Counted from the stretch's first letter, positions 28,414 through 37,453 are shown. The stretch: DNA of 64,000 nucleotides from Ensifer sp. USDA 6670 (GCA_000421085.1 ATWE01000003.1:186001-250000); one strand, 5' to 3'. Notes: generated from the sequence alone by a model not told the origin. Program-made: numbers and translations.

Positions 28414-31125
28414 ATGGAACCACGTCTTTCCCGCTACATCTGGACTCACACCCGCAAGCAGCAGCTCTGGATACTGCTGGTCGTGGCGCTGTCGATGGTT
28501 CCCTATTTCCTGTCTTTCGATCTGCCGAAACAGATCGTCAACGGACCAATCCAGGGTGCAGGTTTCGACGGACCCGAGGCGACCCAACCGTTCCTGCCGA
28601 TTTCTTTCGACCTGCCGTTCTTCGGTGTGGTCAATCTCTTCTCGGGTTTTGACCTCGGCAGGGAAGGCATGCTGCTGGCCTTGAGCCTGGTGTTCCTGCT
28701 GCTCGTGATTATCAACGGGCTCTTCAAATTCTATATAAACACCTACAAGGGCCGGCTCGGCGAGCGGCTTCTGCGGCGCATCCGCTTCGAGCTCGTCGAC
28801 CGGGTTCTGCGCTTCCCCCCCGGCCATCTCAAGCGCGTGAAGCCGGCCGAAATCTCGACCATGATCAAGGACGAGGTGGAGCCGATGGGCGGCTTCACCG
28901 GAGACGCCTTCGTACAGCCCGCCCTCCTCGGTGGCCAGGCTCTGACGGCGCTGATCTTCATCCTCCTCCAGAGCTTCTGGCTGGGAACCATCGCGGCCTC
29001 CATCGTCGCCGTTCAGGCGGTCATTATCCCGCGCATGCGCAGGCGACTGCTGGTGCTCGGCCGCGAGCGTCAGTTGACGGCGCGAGAGCTGTCGGGCCGG
29101 GTGAGCGAGATCGTCGACGGCATCGGCACGATCCGCGCCCACGATACCTCCAATTTCGAGCGGGCCGACATTGCCGCGCGCCTCGGCCGGATATTCAAGA
29201 TCCGCTACGACCTTTATCAATGGAAGTTTCTGGTCAAATTCCTGAACAACTTCCTGGCCCAGGTGACGCCGTTCCTGTTCTATTCGATCGGCGGATATTT
29301 TGCGCTTCAGGGCCGGCTCGATATTGGCCAGCTTGTCGCGGTTATCGGCGCCTACAAGGACCTTCCGGGTCCCTTGAAAGAACTGATCGACTGGGATCAG
29401 GCGCGCCAGGATGTGCAGGTCAAATATGCACAGGTCGTCGAACAGTTCAGCGTTGAACCGCTGATCGACCCAAGGGTGCAGGCAATCTCCGTCGACCCGG
29501 CTACGCCGCTCACCGGAGCGCTCGCGGCCGTAAACCTTTCGGTCACCGACGATGGCGGCTCGAAGGTCGTTGAGCATGTATCGCTGCAGATCCAGCCCGG
29601 CGAGACGGTTGCGATTACCGGCGGCACGTCCGGGGGTGGCGAGGCGCTGGCCGAGGCTTTCGGCCGGCTGACCTGGCCCGCAACCGGTCGGATCGTCATA
29701 GGCGATGCCGATATTCACGAATTGCCCGAATCGGTGGTGGGCAGGCGAATATCCTACGCCTCCTCCGACGTCTTCGCCTTCCAGGGCAGCCTCGGAGACA
29801 ATCTGCTCTACGGGCTCAAACATGCTCCGTTGACGGAGGTCGTCTATGAGGGCGACAGGGAGGCTCACCGCAAGTGGGAGCTTGTTGAGGCGAAACTCGC
29901 AGGTAATCCGCATTACGACCTGAACAGTGACTGGATCGATTATCAGGCTGCGGGCGCGACCGGGCCGGACGACCTCTTCGCGAAGATCAGGGCCGTGCTG
30001 GACGTCGTTCTTTTGAGCAATGACGTTTTCGCACTTGCTGTCCGCTCGACCATCGATCCGACCGAGCACGAGGCTTTCGCCGGCGAGATCGTGGCGATGC
30101 GCAGTGCGCTTCGGCAGCGGCTCGAGGCCGAGAAGCTCAGCGACCTCGTCGTCTTTTTCGAACCCGGTTCCTACAATGTCGAGGCCACCGTCGGGGAGAA
30201 CCTGCTCTTCGGCACGGTCACCGACAGCGGGCGCTGGGAGACGGCGCTCGAGAACCATCCCTTCTTCAAGACCGTTTTGAAGCGGGCAGGCCTGCACGAG
30301 ACCTTCTATGAGATGGGGCTCGAGATCGCCGAGAACGTCGTGGAGCTGTTCCGCGACTTGCCGCCCGACCACCCGTTCTTCCAGCAGCTCACCTTCATGA
30401 CGGCCGAGGAAATCCCTGCCTACGAAGCGCTTCTTCAGAAGGTCAGGGGAAAGCCGCTCGAGGAGGTGTCCGAGGATGATGCCATCAGGATCATCCGCCT
30501 TTGCTTCGGCTATATCGAGCCGCGGCATCGTTTCGGTCTCCTGACGGGCGATCTCATGCAGAAGATCGTCGAGGCGCGGCGGGAGTTCAGCGACGGCCTC
30601 CCGGCCGATCTCGTCGGCATCATAGAGCATTACCAGCCGGACCGCTACATGGCCTCGGCGACGATTCTGGACAACGTGCTCTTCGGCCGTATCGGGCACA
30701 AGCACACGGACGGCTCCGAACGGATACGTGCGATCGTGCGCGACCTGTTCGAGTCGCTCGGGCTCTACAACAAGGTGCTCGTATTCGGGTTGGGCTTTGA
30801 CGTCGGAGCCGGTGGCAAGCGGTTGACGTCCGGCCAGCGCCAAAAGCTCAATCTCGCGCGTGCACTGATCCGGGTCTCGGATTTCTACGTGTTCAACCAG
30901 CCGCTTCTGGCGCTCGACCAGCGCACGCAGGACCAGATCACCCGGAAAGCCTTCGCCTTCTTGCGGGACGGCGAGCGCAAGCCCGCCATCTTGTGGGTCC
31001 TTGCCAATCGCGACCTGGCGGAACTCTTCGACCGCGTCGCGCATTTCGAAAACGGACGGTTGGCGCGCGACGAACGGATGGAAACGCACTCGAGAGACAG
31101 CGACTACAAGGAACTGGCATCTTGA
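28414..31125 (+). CDS. ABC-exporter-like membrane protein with degenerate, expanded nucleotide-binding domain
   Basis: From ATG 28414 the product is 903 aa; a GTG at 28375 is possible. Residues about 1-340 form an ABC exporter membrane domain. The ATPase region is abnormal. Walker A reads TGGTSGGGEA (about 402), without the GK(S/T) lysine. Walker B reads FYVFNQPLLALD, with Asn-Gln in place of Asp-Glu, and the H-loop position reads LANRDL. The signature LTSGQRQKLNLARAL is kept (about 804). Between Walker A and the signature lie about 400 residues with three Q-loop-like segments: SLGDNLLYG, TVGENLLFG and TILDNVLFG. It is unlikely to hydrolyse ATP normally. A cyclic-nucleotide-binding gene follows 97 bp later. 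Confidence 0.85.
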   Translation: MEPRLSRYIWTHTRKQQLWILLVVALSMVPYFLSFDLPKQIVNGPIQGAGFDGPEATQPFLPISFDLPFFGVVNLFSGFDLGREGMLLALSLVFLLLVIINGLFKFYINTYKGRLGERLLRRIRFELVDRVLRFPPGHLKRVKPAEISTMIKDEVEPMGGFTGDAFVQPALLGGQALTALIFILLQSFWLGTIAASIVAVQAVIIPRMRRRLLVLGRERQLTARELSGRVSEIVDGIGTIRAHDTSNFERADIAARLGRIFKIRYDLYQWKFLVKFLNNFLAQVTPFLFYSIGGYFALQGRLDIGQLVAVIGAYKDLPGPLKELIDWDQARQDVQVKYAQVVEQFSVEPLIDPRVQAISVDPATPLTGALAAVNLSVTDDGGSKVVEHVSLQIQPGETVAITGGTSGGGEALAEAFGRLTWPATGRIVIGDADIHELPESVVGRRISYASSDVFAFQGSLGDNLLYGLKHAPLTEVVYEGDREAHRKWELVEAKLAGNPHYDLNSDWIDYQAAGATGPDDLFAKIRAVLDVVLLSNDVFALAVRSTIDPTEHEAFAGEIVAMRSALRQRLEAEKLSDLVVFFEPGSYNVEATVGENLLFGTVTDSGRWETALENHPFFKTVLKRAGLHETFYEMGLEIAENVVELFRDLPPDHPFFQQLTFMTAEEIPAYEALLQKVRGKPLEEVSEDDAIRIIRLCFGYIEPRHRFGLLTGDLMQKIVEARREFSDGLPADLVGIIEHYQPDRYMASATILDNVLFGRIGHKHTDGSERIRAIVRDLFESLGLYNKVLVFGLGFDVGAGGKRLTSGQRQKLNLARALIRVSDFYVFNQPLLALDQRTQDQITRKAFAFLRDGERKPAILWVLANRDLAELFDRVAHFENGRLARDERMETHSRDSDYKELAS

Positions 31126-31222
31126 TGTAATATTATCGTCAGGAGGCAAGCATATGTTCCCCGCCGGCACGGGATAGCACCTGTTTGCACCAACCGCGAC
31201 GCACTCGGAGAACCAGACTGTT

Positions 31223-31687
31223 ATGCTCCTAAAAGATGAAGTGGAAATGCTGCGCCGGATAACGCTGTTTTCCGGACTTCCGCCTGCTAAGCTCAAGCTT
31301 CTGGCTTTCACCTCCGACCGGGTGATGTACAGCAGGGGAGAAGATCTGTTTCATCAGGGGGATATCGGCGACGCGGCCTATGTGATCCTTTCGGGCAATG
31401 CGGATGTGCTCGTTTCGACGCCGAACGGACAGCTGAAAGTCGCCGAAGTGGAGCAGAATTCGATCGTCGGCGAGATCGCCATCCTCTGCAACACGCCCCG
31501 TACGGCAACCGTGAAGACGACCACCCCACTCGAAGCGCTGCGGATTCGGAAGGATGATTTCCTCAAACTGTTGGCTGATTTCCCGGAGATGGCAGTCGAG
31601 ATCATGCGGGTGCTGGCCGACCGTCTCAGCCAGACGACTTCCGAGTTGACGGAGGCGCGCAGCCGCGCCCAGAGGGCGGAGGCCTGA
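31223..31687 (+). CDS. Stand-alone cyclic-nucleotide-binding domain protein
   Basis: The 154-aa protein is nearly a single CNB domain (about residues 10-130). The phosphate-binding cassette VGEIAILCNTPRTATV contains the expected Glu84 and Arg93. Thr94 follows the Arg, a position often linked to cGMP binding, but this is weak evidence. There is no helix-turn-helix, so it is not a Crp/Fnr factor. The C-terminal tail is charged and helical. Placed right after the degenerate ABC protein, it may be a regulatory subunit for it. The class III cyclase at 15035 could supply the ligand. Confidence 0.86.
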   Translation: MLLKDEVEMLRRITLFSGLPPAKLKLLAFTSDRVMYSRGEDLFHQGDIGDAAYVILSGNADVLVSTPNGQLKVAEVEQNSIVGEIAILCNTPRTATVKTTTPLEALRIRKDDFLKLLADFPEMAVEIMRVLADRLSQTTSELTEARSRAQRAEA

Positions 31688-31696
31688 GCCTCGTTC

Positions 31697-31738
31697 ACCG
31701 GTTTCCCTTCCGCGACGCCCAGGAAAAACCGGTTTCCC
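31697..31738. repeat. Short direct repeat
   Basis: ACCGGTTTCCC occurs at 31697-31707 and again at 31728-31738, in the 81-bp gap before the FkbM gene. It looks like a remnant of dispersed rhizobial intergenic sequence; no function is evident. Confidence 0.5.
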
Positions 31739-31768
31739 CTTCGCTTGAAAATGCTCTAGAGAAGCGCG

Positions 31769-32518
31769 ATGCGCGCGATAACCTATTTCCAGAGAACCGT
31801 TTATTTCCCAGACAAGCCGGAAAAGGCGCGCTTCTTCAGCCGGTTGCAGTCCGGCCAGTGGGAGCCTGGTACTTTTCGCAACATTGCGCGCTTCGTCGAC
31901 GGCAAAACGACCTATATCGACATTGGCGGCTGGATCGGGGTCACGCCCTATTGGGCGGCGCAGACTGCCGATAATGTCATTGTCGTCGAACCTGATCCGG
32001 TCTGTTTCGGCATTCTCACCGAAATGAAGGGCGCAAACACCGGGGAAGTGAAACTCGTCAACGCGGCTCTTTCGCAGGACGAATGTCTCGTTCTCAATTC
32101 CGTGGGCGGCGGCTTCGGGAGTTCGGAAACGTCGGCGCTGATCGCCGACGACACCGGCATGTCGATCGAGGCGAAGACGATCACCATTCCAGAGCTTCAG
32201 GCGATGGCGAGGACCGAACGTCTCTGCCTCAAGATCGATATCGAAGGCTACGAATACAAGGTGCTCGATCAGTTTCGGGCGATCGACCGGAAGAGGACCG
32301 CCGGCGTGCTGCTCGCGGTGCACCCGCAGATCCTGGCCGCTTCGCTCTCCGGGTCTGCCGTTCTGCGCGTAATCAGGACTGCGTCGGCGACCTTCCGCCT
32401 GATACGAAGCCTGCGTGGCTTTCGATTGGAGAACCCGTCGGCGCTCTGGGGAGCGATCCGCAAATCGGTTTCCAAGGGCGAGCTCAGGGGCTTCGACCTG
32501 CTCTTCGTTGCGCGTTGA
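31769..32518 (+). CDS. FkbM family methyltransferase
   Basis: The 249-aa protein carries the FkbM-type SAM motif YIDIGGWIGVTPYW (about residues 49-62), then VIVVEPDPVCF and LCLKIDIEGYEYKVL, the acidic IDIEG motif characteristic of the family. FkbM enzymes O-methylate sugars or other metabolites; in glycan loci they usually methylate a surface sugar. No signal peptide. It ends the collinear set begun by the ABC-exporter-like gene. Confidence 0.87.
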   Translation: MRAITYFQRTVYFPDKPEKARFFSRLQSGQWEPGTFRNIARFVDGKTTYIDIGGWIGVTPYWAAQTADNVIVVEPDPVCFGILTEMKGANTGEVKLVNAALSQDECLVLNSVGGGFGSSETSALIADDTGMSIEAKTITIPELQAMARTERLCLKIDIEGYEYKVLDQFRAIDRKRTAGVLLAVHPQILAASLSGSAVLRVIRTASATFRLIRSLRGFRLENPSALWGAIRKSVSKGELRGFDLLFVAR

Positions 32519-32593
32519 GGGCTGCGCCCGGGTGCGCTTCATCCACAGGTGAGCAATCTCCTCGCTCATTTTTCAGGGCCGGCTTAAAAAGGA

Positions 32594-32621
32594 TTCGACA
32601 GGCACGTTCGGCTGATATATC
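32594..32621 (+). promoter_or_regulatory. Putative promoter of the lacI-purine operon
   Basis: TTCGAC (32594-32599) and TATATC (32616-32621) are spaced 16 bp apart, a fair sigma-70-type pair. Transcription would start at about 32628, inside the operator-like palindrome. This is a reading by eye, without scoring. Confidence 0.45.
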
Positions 32622-32625
32622 GCAG

Positions 32626-32639
32626 ATTAATCGTTTAAT
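32626..32639. promoter_or_regulatory. LacI-type operator, likely autoregulatory
   Basis: The 14-bp near-palindrome ATTAATCGTTTAAT is centred on CG, as LacI-family operators are; 5 of 6 arm positions match. It lies between the putative -10 box and the TTG start of the LacI regulator at 32666, so binding would block the whole operon. Confidence 0.5.
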
Positions 32640-32665
32640 CACCCGATGCGGCGGAAGACAAGGCC

Positions 32666-33724
32666 TTGGCACGTTCCGGACCCAAACTGACGAGGATAGC
32701 CACGACACTTGGCGTCTCCGCGGCGACGGTCTCCAACGCGCTCTCCGGCAAGGGGCGCGTCTCCGCCGAGCTTGCCGAGAAGATCCGCTCGGTTGCGGCC
32801 GAGATCGGCTATGTGCCGAGCCAGGCGGGCAGGGCGCTCAGGACCGGAAAGAGCGCCGTCATTGGGCTGGTTCTGCCTGACATCAGCAATCCGCTCTTTC
32901 CCCAGATCGCGCAGGCAATCGAGTTTGCGGCATCTTCTGCCGGTTATGGCGTGCTGATCGCCGACTCCCGCGGCGACGTCGCCGTCCAGACGAGCGCGAT
33001 CGAACGCCTCATCGAGCGGGGCGTCGACGGCATGGTCATCGTGCCGCGGCGGGGCACCCGCATTGCCGATGTCGGTTGCCCGGTCGCGGTCGTGGACACG
33101 CCGTCCACGCCCGGCAACACGGTGGCGGCGGACCATTGGGACGGCGGAAGGCAGATCGCCGAGCATCTCGTCGGCCTCGGTCACAGGCGCTTGCTGATCA
33201 TCGGCAACAATCCCGCCTCCAACGTGCAGAACGACCGTATCGGCGGGCTTCGCTCGGCCATGCGAGAAGGCGTGCAGGCGGAGACGCTCTGGATCGAACG
33301 GCTGGAGCTGCTACACGGCAAGGGCTGCTCGCTCGGGCTCGCCGGCAAGGTGGCGGAAGGCGTGACGGCCTTTGCGGCCGTCTCCGACCTGCAGGCGCTG
33401 CGCGCGCTTACGGAGCTGCAACGGGCCGGCATTCATGTCCCGGAGCAGGCGAGCGTCACCGGGTTCGACGACCTGATCTGGTCGCCGGTGGTGACGCCGG
33501 CGCTGACCACGATTCGGATGGATATGGCGCGCATCGCGACGCTCGCGGTCGAGGCGCTGGTGCAGGCGATCGGCGCCAGCGCAGCCGAATCTCCATCCGA
33601 CGGCACGCCCGTTGCCGCCACGATTTCGAAAGTGCCGATGCAACTCGTCGTCCGCCAGTCCACGGCGAGGCCACCGTCCAACGTGCAGCCACTTAATGTC
33701 AGCGAAGGAGAACCGCAGCCATGA
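32666..33724 (+). CDS. LacI family transcriptional repressor
   Basis: The 352-aa protein starts with TTG and has the LacI DNA-binding head at about residues 7-33 (LTRIATTLGVSAATVSNALS), the hinge region ending near SQAGRALRTGKS, and a periplasmic-binding-like effector domain. It is the first gene of an operon for an ABC importer, a nucleoside hydrolase and adenine deaminase; its stop overlaps the next ATG. The likely inducer is a purine nucleoside, base or derivative, inferred from its targets. An operator-like palindrome precedes it. Confidence 0.9.
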   Translation: MARSGPKLTRIATTLGVSAATVSNALSGKGRVSAELAEKIRSVAAEIGYVPSQAGRALRTGKSAVIGLVLPDISNPLFPQIAQAIEFAASSAGYGVLIADSRGDVAVQTSAIERLIERGVDGMVIVPRRGTRIADVGCPVAVVDTPSTPGNTVAADHWDGGRQIAEHLVGLGHRRLLIIGNNPASNVQNDRIGGLRSAMREGVQAETLWIERLELLHGKGCSLGLAGKVAEGVTAFAAVSDLQALRALTELQRAGIHVPEQASVTGFDDLIWSPVVTPALTTIRMDMARIATLAVEALVQAIGASAAESPSDGTPVAATISKVPMQLVVRQSTARPPSNVQPLNVSEGEPQP

Positions 33725-34743
33725 AAACAATCCTGCTCGCCTCGAGCGCGCTCCTCTTGATCGGCGCCCATGCCGCATCCGCTCAGGAAAAGACCCTGAC
33801 CATCTCCGTCTACGGCTTCGCCCAGGATGCGTTCAAGGAGCTGGTCTATGATCCCTTCGAAGCCAAGTGCGGCTGCAAGCTCGTCGTCGAGACAGGCAAT
33901 AGCGTCGAACGCCTCGCCAAGATGGAGGCAAACAAGGCCAATCCGGTCGTGGACATGGCGGTCGTTTCCATGGCGGACGCGCTTTCCGCTACAAGGGCCG
34001 GCCTGATCGACAAGATCGATACTTCGAGGCTCAGCAATTTCGACAAGCTCTACGACATCGCCAAGGACCCGAACGGCGACGGCATGAGCATCGGCTACAC
34101 TTTCTATGCCACCTCTATCGTCTATCGATCCGACAAGGTGGAAGTCACGTCCTGGGCCGATCTGCTCGGCGACAAGCTCGCCGGCCATGTGGCTCTCCCG
34201 AACGTCACGACCAACCAGGGCCCGCCGACGCTCTACATGATCGGAGAAGCGCTGGGCCATAATGCGCCGGACCTCAAGGGGGCGATCGCCGCCGTCGGCG
34301 AGAAGAAGGACGATATCGTCACTTTTTACGTGAAATCCTCGCAGCTCGTGCAGTTGATGCAGCAGGAAGAAATCTGGGCGGCGCCAATCGGCCGGTTCTC
34401 CTGGGAAGGCTTCACCAAGATGGACCTGCCGATCAAGTGGGCGACCCCGAAAGAGGGCCAGACCGGCGGCATGAACGTCATGATTCTGGCCAAGGGTTCG
34501 AAGAACCAGGATCTCGCGCTTCAGTTCATGGATTTCTGGTTGTCGACGGAAATCCAGACGGCGCTCGCCGAAAAGCTTGTCGATAGCCCGGCCAACAAGG
34601 AGGTGAAGGTTTCTCCCGAGATCGCCGAGAACCTCACCTACGGCGAAGATACGGTCAAGAACCTGAAGCTCATCCCGTCGGCAGTGGCACTCGACAATCG
34701 GGAAGCGTGGCTTTCCGAATGGAACGCCAAGGTCGGCCAGTAA
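33721..34743 (+). CDS. ABC transporter periplasmic substrate-binding protein (PotD/Fe3+-type fold)
   Basis: A 340-aa protein with a signal peptide cleaved after ASA (residue 21). The mature part resembles polyamine/iron-type binding proteins: LTISVYGFAQDAFKELVYDP, then SVERLAKMEANKANPVVDMAV, and GYTFYATSIVYRSDKVEVTSW. Two cysteines (CGC) are near the N-terminus. Encoded with two permeases, one ATPase, a nucleoside hydrolase and adenine deaminase, so a purine nucleoside or related compound is the most likely ligand. This would be unusual for the PotD-type fold, so the ligand stays open. Confidence 0.9.
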   Translation: MKTILLASSALLLIGAHAASAQEKTLTISVYGFAQDAFKELVYDPFEAKCGCKLVVETGNSVERLAKMEANKANPVVDMAVVSMADALSATRAGLIDKIDTSRLSNFDKLYDIAKDPNGDGMSIGYTFYATSIVYRSDKVEVTSWADLLGDKLAGHVALPNVTTNQGPPTLYMIGEALGHNAPDLKGAIAAVGEKKDDIVTFYVKSSQLVQLMQQEEIWAAPIGRFSWEGFTKMDLPIKWATPKEGQTGGMNVMILAKGSKNQDLALQFMDFWLSTEIQTALAEKLVDSPANKEVKVSPEIAENLTYGEDTVKNLKLIPSAVALDNREAWLSEWNAKVGQ

Positions 34744-34790
34744 GAGCCGGGCTCTTCCACGCGCGACGCCAGATCCTGCCGGCGTCGCGC
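34742..34790 (+). terminator. Two stem-loops after the binding-protein gene
   Basis: AAGAGC-CGG-GCTCTT (34742-34756) is followed by a perfect 10-bp stem, GCGCGACGCC (34761-34770) and GGCGTCGCGC (34781-34790), loop 10 nt. No T-run follows. Such structures between a binding-protein gene and its permease genes commonly stabilise the upstream mRNA or cause partial termination, keeping binding protein in excess. Confidence 0.6.
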
Positions 34791-34828
34791 CACGTCCAAG
34801 GGCGGCGTTGCCGCGGAAAGGCATAGAG

Positions 34829-35656
34829 ATGTTCCACAACCGGGCCGAGGCGCTGGCACTTGCCTTGCCGGCGGCCGTGTTCGCCGCCGTCGTCTTTCTG
34901 GCGCCGGTTGTCATCCTGCTCGCCGAAGGCTTCCGCAATGCGGATGGCTGGTCGGTATCCGCCTATACCGGGTTCCTATCCGATCCGCTTAACCGGACGG
35001 TGTTCCTGCGCACGCTGAGGCTCGGCGCGACGGTAACCGTGGTCGCTGCCGTCATCGGCTATGCTGCCGCGTTCGCCATCGTCAACCTGCCGCCGAAAGG
35101 CAAGGGCCGGATGATCGGCCTCGTGGTGCTGCCGCTGATGATATCGCCGGTTGCGCGCACCTATGCCTGGATCGTCATCCTGGGGAGGACCGGGATCGTC
35201 AACCAGGCATTGACGAGCGTCGGCCTGACGGACGAACCGGTGCGTTTCCTGTTCACGGAGACGGCGGTTTTCGTCGGGCTCCTGCAGCTCTTCCTGCCGC
35301 TGATGATCCTTGCGCTGATCAGCGCGCTCGAAAACATGCCGAAGGACGCGATCCCCGCCGCGCGGGTACTCGGCGCCAATTGGTTTCAGGTCTTCTGGAA
35401 GGTCATTTTGCCGCTCACCAGGGAAGGTCTGGTGATCGGCGGAACGCTCGTCTTCACCGGCTCCCTGACCGCCTATATCACCCCGGCGATCCTCGGGGGC
35501 TCCAAGGTCCTGATGCTGGAGACGCTCCTCTATCAGCGTGTAACCGTCGCCAATGATTTCATCTCCGCAAGCGTCATCGCCCTCATCCTGATCGTCATGA
35601 GCTTCGCGGCCAATCTTCTCTTGAAGCGGCTCGCCACTGCGAGGAGCAAGCGATGA
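34829..35656 (+). CDS. ABC importer permease (PotB/spermidine-type)
   Basis: The 275-aa protein starts at ATG 34829 (GAAAGG upstream; a TTG at 34808 would be longer). It has about six membrane helices and the EAA coupling motif near DAIPAARVLGANWFQVFWKV. Its stop overlaps the next permease start (ATGA). It forms the channel with that partner. Confidence 0.9.
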   Translation: MFHNRAEALALALPAAVFAAVVFLAPVVILLAEGFRNADGWSVSAYTGFLSDPLNRTVFLRTLRLGATVTVVAAVIGYAAAFAIVNLPPKGKGRMIGLVVLPLMISPVARTYAWIVILGRTGIVNQALTSVGLTDEPVRFLFTETAVFVGLLQLFLPLMILALISALENMPKDAIPAARVLGANWFQVFWKVILPLTREGLVIGGTLVFTGSLTAYITPAILGGSKVLMLETLLYQRVTVANDFISASVIALILIVMSFAANLLLKRLATARSKR

Positions 35657-36432
35657 ATTCCCGTCTTTTCCCGGTAACGGTGCTCGTTCTCGTCACCGCG
35701 TTTCTGATCGGCCCCTTCTTCATCATCGTAGCGGCATCGCTGTCCGGCGGCGAAACGCTTGCCTTTCCGCCGCAAGGCCTGTCGCTGAAATGGGTGGCAA
35801 AGGTCTTCGAGGTCGAGAGCTTCCGCGAGAGCTTCGCGATGTCGATGCTGCTTGCCATCGGCGGGACGGCTACTGCGCTCACCCTCGGCATCCCGGCATC
35901 CTACGCGCTCTCGCGTTACCGGCTGCCCTTCGGCGAAACTGTGCGAACCGTCGTCGCTCTGCCAATCATCGTGCCCGGCATCATCGTCGGCCTCGCGCTG
36001 CTGCGCTACCTCGTCGTCCCGTTCGGCTTCAACATCACGCTCGCGCTCTTCCTTGCGCACACAGCGCTGGTCTTGCCCTACGCGGTGCGGGTGGTCTCGG
36101 CGAGCCTCAACAATCTGCGCTCCGATATCGAGGAAGCCGCGGTGCTGCTCGGCTCGTCGCGCGCCGGCGCCTTTTTCCGTGTGGTTATGCCGAACATCCG
36201 CAGCGGCATTCTCGCCGCCTTCATTCTCGGCTTCGTCACCAGCTTCAATCAGGTGCCGGTTTCGCTGTTCCTTTCCGGCCCCGGCGTGCGCACGCTGCCG
36301 ATCGACATGCTCTCCTATATGGAGATCACCTATGACCCGTCGGTCGCGGCGCTATCGGCGCTGCTCGCCTTCATGTCCATCGGTATCGTCTTCCTCGCCG
36401 AGCGTTTCCTAGGATTTTCCCGCTATGTCTGA
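35653..36432 (+). CDS. ABC importer permease (PotC/spermidine-type)
   Basis: The 259-aa protein has six predicted helices and the EAA motif near DIEEAAVLLGSSRAGAFFRV. It overlaps the upstream permease by 4 bp and the downstream ATPase gene by 8 bp, showing tight translational coupling. Confidence 0.9.
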   Translation: MNSRLFPVTVLVLVTAFLIGPFFIIVAASLSGGETLAFPPQGLSLKWVAKVFEVESFRESFAMSMLLAIGGTATALTLGIPASYALSRYRLPFGETVRTVVALPIIVPGIIVGLALLRYLVVPFGFNITLALFLAHTALVLPYAVRVVSASLNNLRSDIEEAAVLLGSSRAGAFFRVVMPNIRSGILAAFILGFVTSFNQVPVSLFLSGPGVRTLPIDMLSYMEITYDPSVAALSALLAFMSIGIVFLAERFLGFSRYV

Positions 36433-37453
36433 TCCCGCCTTCCTCAGCCTCGAAAAACTGACGCTCGCCTATGGCGACACCGTCGCGGTGAAGGATCTCG
36501 ACCTGTCGATCCGAAAAGGCGAACTGGTCGCGTTTCTCGGGCCTTCGGGCTGCGGCAAGACCACGACGATGCGCTCCATCGCCGGCCTGCTGAAGCCGCA
36601 ATCGGGCCGCATCAGCCTCGATGGCGCCGACATCACCCGCGTTGCCGCGAACAGGCGTTCCGTCGGTCTTGTCTTCCAGTCCTATGCGCTGTTCCCGCAC
36701 CTCACCGTCTTCGAGAACGTCGCCTTCGGTCTGCGGCTGAAGGGCCTCTCCGGTGCGGAACTCGAATCCCGCGTCGGGGCCGGCCTGAAATCCGTGGGGC
36801 TGACAAGCTTTGCCGATCGGAAGCCAGCCGAGCTTTCCGGCGGTCAGCAGCAGCGCGTAGCACTTGCCCGCTCGATGGTGATGGAGCCGAAGGTGCTTCT
36901 TCTCGATGAGCCGCTTTCCAACCTCGACGCGCGGCTGAGGCTCGAGATGCGGACGGAACTGCAGCGGGTCCAGAGGGAAACCGGCGTCACGATGATCTTC
37001 GTGACCCATGATCAGGGCGAGGCGCTGTCGCTCGCCGACCGTATCGTGGTGATGCTGAACGGTGCGATCGAGCAGATCGGCACGCCGGAAGAGATCTATA
37101 ACCGGCCGGCCTCCGCCTTCGTGGCGGATTTCGTCGGCTTCGAGAACATCTTTGCCGTCGAGAATGGCAAATTGCGCGCTGGGAACGGCCCAATCGAGCT
37201 TCCCGGGCCTTTGCCGGATAGTGCGGCGGGGCTTGCCTGGCGTCCGCGCATGGTGACCCTGGGGTCAGGTCCTTTCCAGGGCACCGTGCGCGGGGCCTCT
37301 TTTTCCGGCAGCACGCGGGAATACCTGCTCGATACACCGCTCGGTGCGCTCAAGGCCGAAGTGGATGCGGCCGTGCCCGCGCATGCCGCAGGCACTACGC
37401 TCGCCTTCGATCTGCCGGTCGAAAAGGCCGCGAAGCTGGAAAGGTTCAATTAA
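36425..37453 (+). CDS. ABC importer ATPase (PotA-type, with TOBE-like C-terminus)
   Basis: The 342-aa protein has Walker A GPSGCGKTT (residues 39-47), signature LSGGQQQRVALARS (about 138) and Walker B LLLDEPLSNLD (about 160), all intact, and a C-terminal regulatory TOBE-like region from about 245. It powers the importer encoded upstream. Six bases separate it from the nucleoside hydrolase gene. Confidence 0.92.
   Translation: MSDPAFLSLEKLTLAYGDTVAVKDLDLSIRKGELVAFLGPSGCGKTTTMRSIAGLLKPQSGRISLDGADITRVAANRRSVGLVFQSYALFPHLTVFENVAFGLRLKGLSGAELESRVGAGLKSVGLTSFADRKPAELSGGQQQRVALARSMVMEPKVLLLDEPLSNLDARLRLEMRTELQRVQRETGVTMIFVTHDQGEALSLADRIVVMLNGAIEQIGTPEEIYNRPASAFVADFVGFENIFAVENGKLRAGNGPIELPGPLPDSAAGLAWRPRMVTLGSGPFQGTVRGASFSGSTREYLLDTPLGALKAEVDAAVPAHAAGTTLAFDLPVEKAAKLERFN

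Noticed and set aside
28390-31311. 973-aa minus-strand frame across the ABC-exporter-like gene
   Set aside because: It is the shadow of a GC-rich plus-strand gene; no family motif, no ribosome site, and the plus strand carries clear ABC motifs.
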